Below are positions 25,101 to 40,100 of a stretch of 64,000 nt of DNA, one piece after another; the first letter of the stretch is position 1, and each line of letters starts with the position of its first letter. Origin of the DNA: Cheilinus undulatus (Eukaryota > Chordata > Actinopteri > Labriformes > Labridae). The notes below the pieces were generated by a model, which was given only the letters and a program-made list of their open reading frames with translations, was not told where the DNA came from and did not search any database. Made by a program: the position numbers and the translations under genes. Where the stretch lies: NCBI RefSeq assembly GCF_018320785.1, contig NC_054885.1:7638921-7702920 (forward strand), in the 5' to 3' direction.

Positions 25101-28100
25101 GGTCTCAGGGCTCGCTGCCCACAGCAGCTCCTCCATCTGCAGACATGAGGAAGTCGTGGCACGAAGACATCACGCAGGATCTCCGAAACCACCTCGTACA
25201 CAAACTGTGAGTCGATACAAGAAAAAAGCTGATAAAAACTTTGATATCAGATCATTTTCTTCGGTGTTTGGTTTCATTAAAGCATCTCTGTCTACATGTG
25301 AATGGTAGCTCTGAGTCTTTGTGTAAATGTGTGTTTTTATGTGTGTATGAGCAGTGTGCAGGCAATCTTCCCCACCCCTGATCCAGCTGCCCTGAAGGAT
25401 CGGAGGATGGAGAATCTGGTAGCCTACGCCAGAAAGGTGGAGGGAGACATGTACGAGTCAGCCAACAGCAGGGTAAGACATCAGCAGATACACTTTAGAG
25501 TATTTTTAATGGGGTGGCCAAAAGATTTGTTTTTCCAAAATTACTATGCATTATGCATTTGAGTTAGTTTGCATTTAAAACATGCATTTTAGCTCCATAT
25601 TGACAGTGTGAAGCTAATCATATATAAAATCAAAGAGATGTGTTTATAATGTTGATTTTAGATTCATAATTTTATTAAGTGCTGCAATGCTGCACCAATT
25701 TGCTCTAAAACTATTATTTAGAGCTAGCACACATCTTAGAAGTGCTTATTCTGACAAATGCACTGTTTAACACTGTTATAACTTAAAAGCTATGCGGGAG
25801 TGCATGTATAAAATGACTCACTGAAGTCAGGTGATTCCTGGTTGATGTGGCATTATTTACACTTTTCAGATATTCCACATTTAGATGCTTTCTTACCCAG
25901 TTAAAGTAGAGAGATTGTATTATCTTTCTGTTTGGATAAAAACCTGGTTTTATTCTGAAAGAAAATGAGACAATTCCGGGAAATTGAAGCTACATCATTA
26001 GCTTAACCACAGAAAAAAATAATTTGGTAGTAAATAAAAGGTGAAAAAGTGAAATATTTACTATCAGAGCAGTCTTCTCTCCTCTGTTCAGCTCTGACAT
26101 GTCCTGTCCCGTGTTTTAGGCGGAGTATTACCACCTGCTGGCGGAAAAGATCTACAAGATCCAGAAGGAGCTGGAGGAGAAGAGGAAGACACGGCTGCAG
26201 AAACAGGGCGGGATGCCGGGACAGCCTGGCATCTCCTCCCCCCCTCTGGGCATGGGACAGCCTCCCATTCTCCCGGGACAGCCTCCATTTAACTCAGGAC
26301 AGCCCCCCAGTAAGACCTCAGTTTCACTGATTTGGGATTAACTGTCGGTAGTCCAGGCAGATATTTTGGGGACTTGGCTTTCGAGGACTCTTGTTTACCT
26401 TCCAAATAACATTAAAAATGAATTCATACCACTTACTACCCCGTTATATATTTTTAGTCCCTACAGTGACATCAGCATTGCAAGGAAAGTGTTTGTTTTG
26501 GTGTCACAGATTTTAAAGCGAGAAATAATCAAAGATAACATTTGGTGACAGTGTAAATAACGGTTCAAAATGAAGCAAACAGCTCTGACCTGCTAAGAAA
26601 ATGGAGAATGTTTTTGTTCAGTATCACTGCAGTAATTAATCTGATGGATTTGGGAATATTTGTATGCAAATGCAGACTGAAACAAACAGTCTGAGTGATG
26701 GTTTAAGCACAGCTTGTAAGGGTTTAGGGACATATTAGCCCTGCTACCTCCTCTTTGATTGAAGGCAAAATGTACATACCTCCAGCCAACATGGAGTCTG
26801 GATTATCAGGGCTTAACCATCCTGTTTAAACCGTTAAATTTATGAATTTATTTGACCTCGGAGACTATTGGAAATATCTGAAATAATGCAATAACTCAAC
26901 TCAAAAACAAAAACAGAGATTTTGTGGGGTTTTTTTAAGTATTTAAACATTTTAGTGTGAAAACTCTAAATATTGTACCTTTAAATGTCTGTAAGCCTTA
27001 TTTATTGAATAAAGCTGCTGGATTCTTATAACTCTGTTCTTTCTGTCAGATGGTCCTCACATCGATCCGTCCATGGTCCGACCAGCTGGAGCCAATCAGG
27101 TGCTTAACAGGATGCAGAGCCCTACAGGTATGACTCCTTCCTCTAATGTAAATAACATTATGACCAGATTCAAAAAGACATTTCTTTAGTTCTATCGTGT
27201 ACTAATTTTTAAGTACATTTATTGAAGGTATTTCTGAGTTAAAGGCTACAACCCTGACTGCTTTATCCTATAAAACTTGAAACCTTGTATCAAAATAGTT
27301 AACACTCTCTGCCTTTAGGGGGCAGTAGTGTAGTATCAATAAATATGAAGGTTCATAGAGTATGAGTTTTAAGTCTGACATGTTTGAACACTCTGACTTT
27401 TACAGATTTTTAGCTTTATCTCTGTTTACAGTGTAAATCCATGCTATTGGGCAGAGTGAATATTAAATCTTATTTTAATATTTTTAAATGAATTGGGATA
27501 TGTAGTGTGTGTATACAGCAGTGATCATCAACTGGCAGCCCTGGGGCCATATCAGTCCTGCTAAAGCTCCCTATCTGGCCCTCAAAAGACTATTAAACTC
27601 AGAAAATGTGATGAGGAAAAAATATTTTGTATCCTCATTGTTATTGCCCTACTCTACCAGGTAATGATCATCATGTTTACTCGAATTCTAACCTGTTGTG
27701 TCGTGTCTGTCCTTACCTGTTAGTTTAGGGTCTATAGTGTGAACACGGGGTGATCATCATATTCTCTCTTATTCTGACCTAATGTGTCTTTTTTTCTCCC
27801 TCACCTTAAGGACTGAATCATTTTGGTCAGGTGGGCGTTCAGAGGATGACTCCTCCACTTCCTCCTAACACTCAGATCAACCAGGTGAGTTCAACCTTCT
27901 TCTCTAACCCTGGTCAGATTAACTCCATCATTAACAGCCTTGCTTTGTGATGGAGGTTTAATTCTCCCAGTGTGCAGTGCCTTGGTTAACTACCTATACC
28001 CGATGATACAGTTATACATTTTGTTGATATTTAAGGCTGACGTATACGTATGGTTGATATATTGGCTGTAAATATCAGCTAAAATGTTCATATCTGCCAG

Positions 28101-31100
28101 TACCATGTATCATGCATTCTTAATCTCTATGTAAGACCACAAAAAATAATTCAGTAACAGTGTAAATGACTGAAATGTTCCCTAATTTGACAGTATTGTC
28201 ACAACATTAGTGTTGATTTCAAATGAAGGGATAATTAAAAAGTATTCTTAAGTCTTAAATGCTACTCTAAGATGTATATCCTGTATGCAAATGTATATAA
28301 GTTTTCTTCTCCTTCTGACCTCTCTGTGTTCCCTACAGATGAACCATGTGTCCACGCCGCCCCCCCTCCCAGCCTGTGGCCCTGCAGCTCTGTCCTCCCT
28401 GGCTCCGGGCCCTGGAGCTCCTGCAGGCTGCGGGTTGCCTGATGTAGCAAATATTGCTGGGCCTCCATCCTCCACCCAGACCACCTCGCTCTCTCACAGT
28501 CTCCCTGTTAGAACAAACTCGCCCTCACCCGCTCACAGTTCGACATCTCAACCACACCAAACTCCGCCCACGTTACCAAGGAGTCTGACCCCGCACACCC
28601 CCTCCACCCCACAGCAACCACCGGCTCCTCCCTCTCAGCAGGAGGCGTCGGGGGAGACAGGGAGCTCTGAACAGGCCAGTCAGCTTCCTCAGCAGATGCA
28701 TGGAAGTGCAGATTCCTTGACTCCCCAGACAGGTCAGGTACCTACCCAGAATGCTTCAGTGCCTCTGCAGCGGCCACAGACGCCGGTGAGTAACTCCTCT
28801 TGTTTTACTTTAGTTTTAAGCAACAGTTTTATCTCAACATCATTCTTTTGTAAAGTCTGATTTAGAGATGTTCTTTGTTTGCTTCTATTTGACTCAGTCC
28901 ATTTTCCACATTCTGACTCAGTGAGGTCTCTGAAGAGTCATGTAAACAGATACAAACAAATCTGTATTTTTTATCCACATCACATTCTTAAGTCTCCAAT
29001 GTGCAGTTATGCCTGGGAAAAAAATCCTTTAATCCATCTCAATATGTTTTGGATGTATAGAATCTCTGCATGTCTTCATCTCTGTCTTTCTATCTCTGCA
29101 GCTGTCACCCAAACCCTCGGGGTCCGCAGACGCTTCGGTGTCCTCTCCAGTATCTCCCAACAGCTCAGATCCCGCTCCGATCCAGGAGGATGTAAAGATG
29201 GAGGTGAAGAAGCAGGAGGAGGAGCATGAGGAGGAGCATGAGGAGGAGAGAGGAGAGAGCCAAGAGGGGAAAGGAAAGATGGAAAAAGGTCACTCTGATG
29301 TGAAGAAAGAGGAGGAAGCAGAGGTGAGACTTTTACAAGGATGTCTGAAAATCATGGACAATATTTAAAATTTCTTAAATTCTGCTTTTATTTCATTAAG
29401 ACCAAGTTTTAGGAATATTTACAGTCTTGAAGGGGATATTAACTTAAAGGGACAGCCAGAGAAAGTGCTGAGCTAAAGCTGTAAGAGGGGGGTTTATGTC
29501 AGACCTGTGTTGATTCTGGTTCATTCTTAATGAAGATTTATTATTCCAATGTCTGAATCTCCATCTCAGGTGAAGACGGAGGAGCCATCAAGTGAAGGGT
29601 GTAAAAGTGAGCCCATGGACACGTCCTCTGTGTCTTCGTCAGTATCTACAGGTGACGACAAGAAGGAGGTGAAGAAGGAGCCAAAAGAGGAGGAAGAGGA
29701 GGAGAAGGGGGAGGAGGAGGGGTCAGGGTCCACAGCCGTCACTCCGAGCAAAAAGAAAAGTACGTTTTTATTGTTTGCTGTGTTTAATAATATGATAATG
29801 CCTACTAGCTGAAAAAACTGTTGGTGAAATAATTAACACACTGGGAGAAATAAAAATGGGATAATAATTTCCCATTTAAATTTAATCAATGTGATGGTTT
29901 TATATTGAGGTCTTATTTGATGAAGTCTGACATAAATATTTTATGAAACCACTTTTGTTAGTAAGAAATGCAGCAACTAATCAACTCCAGAAATGCATTA
30001 ATAGTAGATCAGAATTAATGCATGTCCATTGTGGTTAAGTCTCTGGTTTCTGCTGCTAAGAGACTCACGCTGTGCTCTGTAGTGCCATTATATAAGATAA
30101 CTGAACTACCACACAGTGATATAAGGAACATCAGCACAGTGAATCAGACTGAACTGAAAAGCCGAGTCTTTGACTGTTTGCACAGGAAAAACCTCAGTCC
30201 TCACCTTGTCTGAAAAGCTCTTTTAAGCCCATAGCAGCCAATGACACAGAGGTATTCTTTGCAGCATGAGATGGTGCATTGTCATGCATGAAGATAATTT
30301 TGCTACGGAAGGCACAGTTCTTCTTTGTGTACCATGGAAGAAAGTAGTCAGTGAAACTATATATACTTTGCTGAGGCCATTTTCACACCTTCAGGGGCCC
30401 TAAAGGGGCCTACCAGCTCTCTCCCCATGATTCAGGCCCAAAACATGACTCTTCCACCTCCTTGCTGACGTCACAGCCCTGTTGGGACATTATGGTCATC
30501 CACCAACCGTCCACTACTCCTCCATCTGCATCATCAAGGGTTGCACGGCACTCATCAGTAAACAAGACTGCCTTGCACATGTGTTTAAGTAGTAACCGCT
30601 GCACCAAACTTTGAAATACCTGCCGAAATACCAACAGAAGAAGAAGAAACTGTGAAGTAGAAGGAATGGCCAACTCTTGGAACAAATCAGTGCTTACTTA
30701 AGTGCAACCAGGGTTGTGGTAGAAAAGCAAATCTTCTGGTGCGCTGGGCTGGCGTGCAGTCAAACCAAGGAGAGCCAAGCCGCTCAGTGTAACGGAAAAG
30801 CCCCATTATTTGTGCAGTGTTGCTCAGGTAACTAGAGGGGTGCCAGTTCCCTTCCTGATTACTGCCTTGGGCAAGGCACTAAACCCCCAATGGCTCAGGT
30901 GCAGCAGCCCCTCACGCTGACATCTTCATTATTGCATGTCCGTAGAATCCTGTTGGTGCATGTGCACATAGTATCAGCCCCTCCATGTGAAACATGCACA
31001 AGTGTAAGAACTGAATTTCCCCTTGTCGGAATAATTGAGGAGTTCTCTTCTTCATGATCATATTCTCTCTCTGCTGCTGTTTATCTGTTGAATTTGTCCT

Positions 31101-34100
31101 CTGCTGTCTAAAATCATATAGCTGAAAATCTGATTCTGTCCTCCATGTTTTATTCTCCTCCTCTCTCATTAATCTCTCACTCTTCCTGCCTCCTGTAGTC
31201 TTTAAGCCGGAGGAGCTGCGTCAGGCTCTCATGCCGACCCTGGAGGCGTTGTACCGGCAGGACCCTGAGTCCCTCCCTTTCCGTCAGCCGGTGGACCCGC
31301 AGTTACTGGGAATACCCGTACGTATTCGAACTAGTAACAAAACTAACCTGGTAAGGGACTGCACTGGCTGCCATTTTACTTCAACTCTTCTCGACAAGTA
31401 GATTTTATTTTTGATTTTTCATCAGTAATATTTGTTTCCGATTCTTCATTCATGCCATAATTTCTAGATTTGTTTTGTACTTCTGCTGCTTTTAGATGCT
31501 CTTGCTTTTACTGCACGTCAGAAGTTGAAATGTTTGTCTCAGAGTGTTTTCATGTGTTTATTTTTGTTGTTTAAATCAAAGCAATCTCTCTTATGGACCT
31601 TTATCTTTACTTTTAACGCAGTTGTTTACATTTTTATGTTGTTGATTTTAATATGAATCAACTCCAAAGCTTAAAAAATTACACATACACCCAGTGATCA
31701 CTTAATTAGGTACACCTTTTCAGGTGCTAATAAAAATAAAAATCGTATTAGCCCACCAGATGAGTCCATTTGACGATAAAAGACATGAGACAGTTGCTTT
31801 CATTTATTATTGATTAAACATTTTTCATCCCATTTTAGGACTTTGTAGTCTCCATCCTCATGTTTCATCTCTAGCTCTTTAGTCCAGCCTCACCTGTTCA
31901 GGTGTGCAAGGAGGGGAGGATATTTTAACCCTGATTTAGTCATAATAAGGAGGACAAAGAGATCATAACAGCACAACAGAGAAATAATAAGCTCAGTTCT
32001 GCAGTGTCATAATCCCGTCTCTGCAGGTTGCCATGGTGATAAGCATCACTGTGGGTCCATTTGGAGATCAGGTTGTTTCCTCCCTCTTGTTGCCATGGTG
32101 ACACTGAGATGGACTCTGCTCTCTGACACAAACACCTACCTCCATGTTTATTGACTTTAAATCAGATTATTTTTTTGGTTAAAGACTCTTTTGTTTTTCA
32201 TTAATAGTGTTTAAAATAAAAAGAAGCAGAAAAAGAAGGTGGAGATTCATTCATCAATAAAAGTATTTATAGACTTAACAGCTGTTAAATATCCTTCCCT
32301 CTCACAAACATCACCTAAGAACTGTTGGCTCAAACTCTGCTTCTTCCCATTTTGTTGGCTGTGTTTACAGTGAATGTTGCTATAATGCTAACTGCTATCA
32401 ATGCTAACAGCTGTACTAACGCATTAATGCTGACTGCCTTGATAATGCTAACTGCTGCATTAATGCTAACAGCTGTGTTAATGCCAGGGGTGGAAAGTAA
32501 CAGATTACATTTACTCATGAAGGTTTTTTCCTCTATATAAAATTACCAGGCGACTGCCTCCAGCAAATTTCATGCTGCCTCCAACACGAACTGTTATTTA
32601 AAGACAAGCATTTCACCAAGTGGATGTCATTTTAACTGCAATTATGGTGTTACGCTAATGTGGCGGTGCTGTATCAGCCACAGCGCAAAAGGTGTTGCTG
32701 CAAAAACTGCCAAAGAGGAAGAAAAGAATGAGTTTCTTAGGGGTATGAGGTATGATGTGAGCCTGATACACTCTCTACAGTGTGGCTAACATTAAAAGCT
32801 AGCTCTGCCAGAGTGTTCCTTTTTGCAGATTAATATCATGCTTAGATATGTGGCCTCTTTTCACTTTGGTTGAATAGTTATACGTGAGTTTGACCCTTGA
32901 CAGCCTACATACCACTTTATTAACTACTTAAAAAAACTGTCATACCTTGCTGTTCCTACTACACGTCGCTAAGCTACTGCTGAGCTTCTCATGTTTATGT
33001 CCAGTGAAGTACAGTGGAAAAGCTCAGACAGGAAGGCAGTGGCCATTAACTGAAGCTACAGTGGCCTCTAGTGGCCAGAGGTTCATTAAAATTTAAAAGA
33101 ACATTATAGACTAGGATTTCAAGCCCATTTAAGAAATTAAAGGTAATAAGTTTAACCAACTCGTACATCTCACACCGGCTAAGTTGATGAATTAGTTTAT
33201 TGACCTATTTATCATCCCATTTATCTATCGACCTATCTATCTGTCAGTCTATTTATCTATCAACCTATCGACCAATCTATCGACCTATCTATTGACCTAT
33301 CTGTCAACTTATTTATCTGTCTATTGACCTATCTATCAACCTATCTATCTACCAACCTATCTATCTACAGACCTATCTACCTACCTACTGACCTATCTAT
33401 CTACCAACCCACCTACTGACCAACCTCCCAATCTACAGACCTATCAACCTACCTTCCTATCTATTGACCTATCTATTGACTAAACCTAACATTAGTTGCC
33501 TTTTACTTTGATAGATTTATACATCAGCCAATTTCTTTTAACCCAAGTAAATTTAAATTAAAGTGTCTGTCCTTTTTTTTTTTTTTTTTTCGGTAAATTC
33601 TGTTAATTGAATTTTTAACAGAACAGTGTAAACACACAAACAAACTAGAAAGCACTCAGAGAGCGCAGACCTCCGCCATTAGCCCTATCTCCCGATAGTG
33701 AAGAATCCTTTAAAACATTCCTGGATCCAGACGGTGATCCGGATCACTCCCAAAATCTAACCCGCCGATTACTCCCTCCCCGTTGGGGTGGAGACACGGT
33801 GGGGCAAAGCATTGACTTCGCTACGTGTGGACTGTCATGGCGGAAGCACCCATGGTCTCACCAGACAACTAAAAGTCATGGCAGAGGGTGCATGTTCCTC
33901 TATTCCTCCCAGCATTGTGAATATTCTCACTACAATTCACTGCCTTTCTCTCTGTTACGCTCCGACCCGTGTCCTCGACCAGGCGTGCATCTTTCAAACT
34001 CTATAAACTCCGAAACTTTGAATAGAAACACACCAAAAACATGCTGCTGGGATTGAAGTTACTCATGTCCGTCATCTCCTGGTGTAAAGTGGTAACAGCA

Positions 34101-37100
34101 CAGACCTTTGCCATTAGCTCTATCTCCCAATAGTACAGAATCCTTTAAAAAATTCCTGAATCCAGACGGTGAACCGGATCAGTCCCAAAATCTAATCAGT
34201 TCTTCCTTATGCCATTTCTGACATTTCCTGGAAATTTCATGAAAACCCATCCATGACTTTTTGAGTTATGTTGCTAACAAACTAATGAACAAACCCACCC
34301 GATCACATAACCTCCTTGGACTGGATAATCTGTAAACTAAGACGTTTTGTGACATAAATAAGAAAATCAGACAAGACACTGTACTTGCAAAGAAACCAAC
34401 ATTGTGGGGTTCAGATGCTCTCATGTCCATTATTCAAAATCCAAAAATGCTATTATTGTCCGCTAAATCGTTTATTAAGGTCCAAATTATAGTCGAGTCC
34501 CCACCGTTCCAGTGGCTTCTTCCATTTCTGCAGAAAAAGATGAGTCCTTCCAACAACACAGTGTCCAAGCTTTACCAGTGTAACAACCTCTGAGATCAGA
34601 GACTTCCACATAGTAACAGTTGGAGGGTCATCCATAATCCATTTCACCATTATTGCTTTGAAGTGTCTGTTCTTTTACATGAGTAAAATAGTCTTGTACT
34701 TTCCACCCCTAGTTAACACAAACAGCTCTGCCAATGCTAACTACTATATTAATGTCACATTAACTGCTGCGTTAATGCCAACTGTTGCGTTAATGCTAAC
34801 TGCTGTGCTAATACTAACTGCTGTGTTGATGCCAACTTCCACATTCAACTCTAAATGCTTTGTTGATGCCAACAGCTGCACTAATGCTAACAGCTGCATT
34901 AACGCTAATTGCTGTGCTTGTACTAACAGCTGTGCTAATGCTAACAGCTGCAACCCAATTGCAGTGAATCCGTCTGTTATCATTACTGCTTGGTTTTGCA
35001 CCTTGATGCTTCCTCAGCATGAAGCTCAGCTTGTTTCCAGTCTTTGGCAGAATTTTAGTCTCTTATTGACTCTGTTGATCAATATTAGTTACTAGTCAGG
35101 TTTGTTTTTCAGCTCTGTGTCGTGGTTTGCACCCCGGTTGTGCACATCTTCTCTGCAAGATGTAGACTGACTTGGTCCTAATCACTGTGTGCCTTGCGCG
35201 TTAGAAAGTGTGCTTTGGGCTGTTAAGATAGGGCCATGGGGTTAGTTTTCTCAGGGTTATCTTTCTAGAAGATGAAAGGGTTGATTTTGTGTGTTAAAGC
35301 TGATATATTTCAAGGCTAACTTTTTTTAGAATAGATAATATAAGGGTTGATTTTTGAAGTGTAGATTGTGTATTTGAGGGATAATTTTCTTGTTAAAGAT
35401 GGCAAATTTTAGGGTTACATTTCAGAGTTCAGATAGTGAATCAAAGGATTTTCTTTAGAGGAGATGATGCTAGGGTGCAGTTGTAGAGCTGGAGGGCAGA
35501 AGTTGTCATGTCTCTCTGTTTGCACACAAACTTTTTCTCTGCAGCGCTCAACATCATTGTCCCTGCACCTTCTTCTCTCCCTAATCCGGTCCACCTGGTC
35601 GACTCTTACCCTTACCTGTTCTCATCCTGGTTGATGGGATTACACCACCTTCCTCTGACCCTCCTTATATCCGGACCATCCCAAACAGGACTACTTTGAC
35701 ATCGTGAAGAACCCGATGGACTTGTCCACCATTAAGAGGAAACTGGACACGGGTCAGTACCAGGAGCCCTGGCAGTACGTTGAGGATGTCTGGCTGATGT
35801 TTAACAACGCCTGGCTATACAACCGCAAAACATCCCGAGTCTACAAATACTGCTCCAAACTCGCAGAGGTTTTCGAGTCGGAGATCGACCCGGTCATGCA
35901 GGACCTGGGATACTGCTGCGGGAGGAAGGTGAGATTAGAAGTGTTTCAGTGATTTTTAATTCAAGAGATGAGTAAATACTGCATCTGCAGGACTTCTAAT
36001 TTTGTTGCTGTGGTATCAAACATGTATGTATTGTTTCTACTAAAAGCCTTTTAAATTTTGAAATCCTGTTAATGTGACCATCTGTTTATTTAGTAGAACA
36101 ATTCAGTGGTATTGTCTCTTTATTTCTACAGTTTGAGTTTTCTCCACAAACTCTGTGCTGCTATGGAAAACAGTTATGCACCATCCAACGAGACGCCACA
36201 TACTTCAGCTACCAGAACAGGTGAGAGATATTCACAGTCTAAAGACAAAAGCATCACTTTTTGATGCTGTATTAAATATTTTTATCAGTTTGATCACCGA
36301 TATGTTAAATTTGGCTTCCTCTTGTTATCATGGCAACACCTCCTCATCCATAACTCACCTTTAATTTCCTTTGTGACCTCATTCATAAAGGGAGCTCCCT
36401 CTTCAGGACACAGACAGTTTCACATCATAATTTAAACCATGAAATATCAAATTGTTGATAAAACTAGAACCCCCCCTGGCAGTAATATGCCTTCAGAAGG
36501 AAGTGCTTGTAGGTCAAGCAGGTATAGCTCCCTAGAAGCTACAATACAGTTATTGCAGCCTCCCATTATGTAAGATTGCAATGACAGTTGTCTTAAAAGT
36601 CAAGTGTAGGTTCATGCCAATTTGATGAAATAACTCAATATATTTCTGAAATACTGTGCTCACAATATCTGAGGTTTTACCTCCAAAATCTCCCCAGTTC
36701 ATCCTACATTCAGATTAGACATTCATGCATAGTTTGTTGGAAATCTCAAAGCGTTCTTGAGATGTTCACAAGCGAATGGTGAACACGAACCCTAAAAGCC
36801 TTGAGGCTTTTTTTGAAGATTTGACCTTCAAAGTCTAACCAGTTCATCCTTAGGTCAGAGTGAACATTTATGCGAAGTTTGAAGACAACACTCTAAGAGA
36901 TGTCATATATACAAGTAAGAGGTGATAGTGAGGCTAGATTGTCTATAATCTTTGAACTATGAACTCCTCAAACCTAGCCTTTTTGATTCTTGAGACAAAT
37001 GGATATTGGTACAGGGTTAAAAGAGAGTATCTCAAAGCATTGTTGAGATATTGTGTTTACAAGAAAGGGATGAACATAAGGCCTAATGACCTTAACCTTT

Positions 37101-40100
37101 GACATGTCACTTTTATAATATACATTTTTTTGTCCTTGAGTCAAGTTGAACATGTTTGAAAAGTTTAGAGATATCATATTCACAAGCAGGGCATGATCAT
37201 ATGGCCCAGTGGCCTTGACCCTTAATCTTCCATCAGTTCATCCTTGAGTGAAAGTGGATATTTGTGCAAAGTCTGAAGGAAATCCCTTGAACTATTCTTA
37301 AGATTTCATGTTCTCAAACAAGGGAGGAACATGAGGCCCAGTGATTGGAACCCTTCATCTTTCACTTGAGCTATCTGATCCGTTCATATTTGAGTCAAAG
37401 TGGATATTTGTGCAAAGTCTGAAGAAAATCTCTTGAGTTATTCTTGAGATATGTTCTCAAAAAAGGGAGGAACATGAGGCCCAGTGGTCTTTACCTTCTG
37501 ATTTGGTTGTTCAGTCTGTTTATCTTTGGGCCAAAGTGGACAAAGTTTTAAGAGCGTCCCTTGAACTGTTAAGTTATCATGTTGTCAAACATGGTATGAA
37601 CATGAGGCTGATAGCCCTTTACCTTTAACCTTAGTTATCTAATCTGTCCAACCTTCAGTTAAGGTGGATATTTATCTAAAAATGTTGTTGGTTCTTAAGT
37701 TATGTTCTTATGCAGTGAACCTCAAAGCGTTCCTACAATATCACTTCCCAGGCCCAGTGACCTTGAACTAGAATACAAAACTTTTAACTGTTCATCCTTG
37801 AGTCAAAGTGATATTTTTGCTTAATGGGATGAAAATCCCTTAAGCTATACTCTTTGTTTTTTTTTTTTATTCTTAAAAAAGGTATGAACATGAGGCACAC
37901 TGACCTTGAACTTTAATCTGCTTTCATCTGATCTGTTCACCCTTGATTTAAATTGGATATTAGTGCAAAGTTTGAAGAAAATTCCTGAGAGCATTCCTAA
38001 GATATCATATTCCTAAGAATGGTATGAACATGATGCCCATTGACCTTGAACTTTAACCCTCTGCTTTCATCATTTGATCTGTTCACCCTTGATTTATAGT
38101 GGATATTTGAACAAAGTTTAAAGAAGAAACATTAAATCCATTTTGATACAATTTTCTCAAACAAGGGATGAATATAAGGCCCAATAGCCTTTAACTTTAA
38201 CCTTCAGTTTCATTGTCTAATCTGGTCATCCTTGAGTCAAAGTGGCTATTTGTGAAAAGGTAGAAGAAAATTACTGAAAGCATTCCTTAGATATCATATT
38301 CTTGAGAAAGGAAAGAACATAAGACCCAATGACAAAGACCTTTAACCTATTACTCTCAAATCTAATCTATGCATCCTTGAGTTGAAATTGATATTTGTGC
38401 AAATTTTTAAGTATATCCCTCAAAGAATTCTGAAGGCATCAAGCAGAGAATTTAGCATACAGCCCAATGACTTTAACCTGTGATCTCAAAAATGTCATCA
38501 ATTCTTTCTTTGGTCTGAGTGAAAATATGTACAGGGTTTGAAGAAATCCTTCAAAGCATGAACATGAGGCCCAAATGATCTTATTACTTATCAATTCCAA
38601 AAGTTAATCAGTTTAATATGAGGCCCAGTGTCCTTTACTTTTTTATAACGCGAAATTCCGCTCTGTTCATCCTTGATTTAGACTAGATGTTTCAAAAAGT
38701 TTTATGTCCTAAGGCAAAGGATGCAAATCCAATCAATACATAGTTGAGTCAAAAAGGATGTTTTTCCAAAGTTGGAAAATCATGTTGGATGATACAGGAT
38801 GACACAGAGCCAGTGACCCTAACCTTTGAGCTTATAGCTCCTATCATTTTATCCTTGAGTCAGAGTGGACCTCTGTTCAAAGTTTAATGAAAATTCATCA
38901 AGATGTTCTTTGGATATCTTGTTCAAAAGCAATAGATGAACACAAGATCTCAACCCTTTGACAGAAATTTAGTCAAAGTAGACTTTTTGCAAAGTCTGAA
39001 GTAAACCCTTCAGAGAGTCCCTGGCTGTGTAAGACTTGGAGGCCTAATCAATAAGTCTCAGCTGATAGATTTAATGATTAAATATTAGATAGATGTGTAA
39101 TAACTAATATAATATGAAGTTGTTGTTGGTGGAGTCTATATCATTTATGACCAGAAGAGAGTTTCTCACTTTATGAATGAGCTCAGAGGATAATGTCGCT
39201 CTCTGTTGCTTTATGTTCTCCATGTTGGAGACCCCCGACCCCCTCCCCATGTTGTTGTTGTTGTTGTTGTTGTTGTTTACCTCTGGATGTCTGACGCTAA
39301 TCTTTGCTTTGCCTCGGCTCTCTGTCCTCTGTTGGTTGTTCTTCACAATCATCCTCCATGCCCTCCACCTCCCTTCTGTAACGTTTTTTTTCTCCCATGC
39401 TTTCCTTCAATATTCATTTGACCTCCCTCTCTCTCCCCCATCCTCCCCCCTTTCTAACACGTGCTGTCTGCATTCGCCTGTTTCCTTGTGTCCAATGATC
39501 CACTCCCAAATTTACGCTCAAAATCAAACGCTTCGCCCACTCTAAACCCCTGCATCATGATTGGCTGCTTCCTCCTGGCGACGACCTTCCCCGCCTTCTG
39601 CTTCCTCCTGTGTCTCCGTCCCTGGCCTGTCCTGCTGTGCCCTGATTGGCGGCTGCTTCTCGGTGCCCTGTCTGTGATTGGCTGTGCTGAACGGTGTAGT
39701 TCACCAAAATATGGGCTTCTCGCTGACAGGTACCACTTCTGTGAGAAGTGTTTCAGCGAGATCCAGAGCGAGAGCGTTTCCCTGGGAGACGACCCCTCGC
39801 AGCCTCAGACGTGAGTACAACCGCACCACTGCATCCTCCCAGAAACACACTACAGTTAACTCTGATACTTTTAATGAAACACAGAAGAAATCTATGAAGC
39901 ACAACAATATTTCATGACATGCAGAAATGAGCTGAACTCTTCTTATGACACTTTTCTTTCCATAACTTCAGATATAAGAACCTCCTCTCTGGGTTTTTTT
40001 CTCTGATGGTGTTCTGCAGAAGCCGTTTTTGCCCACTAGGGGGCGTTTCCTTAACTTAACATGAAAGCTATGAATAAAGAGTAAAGTTTTAAATAACCCT

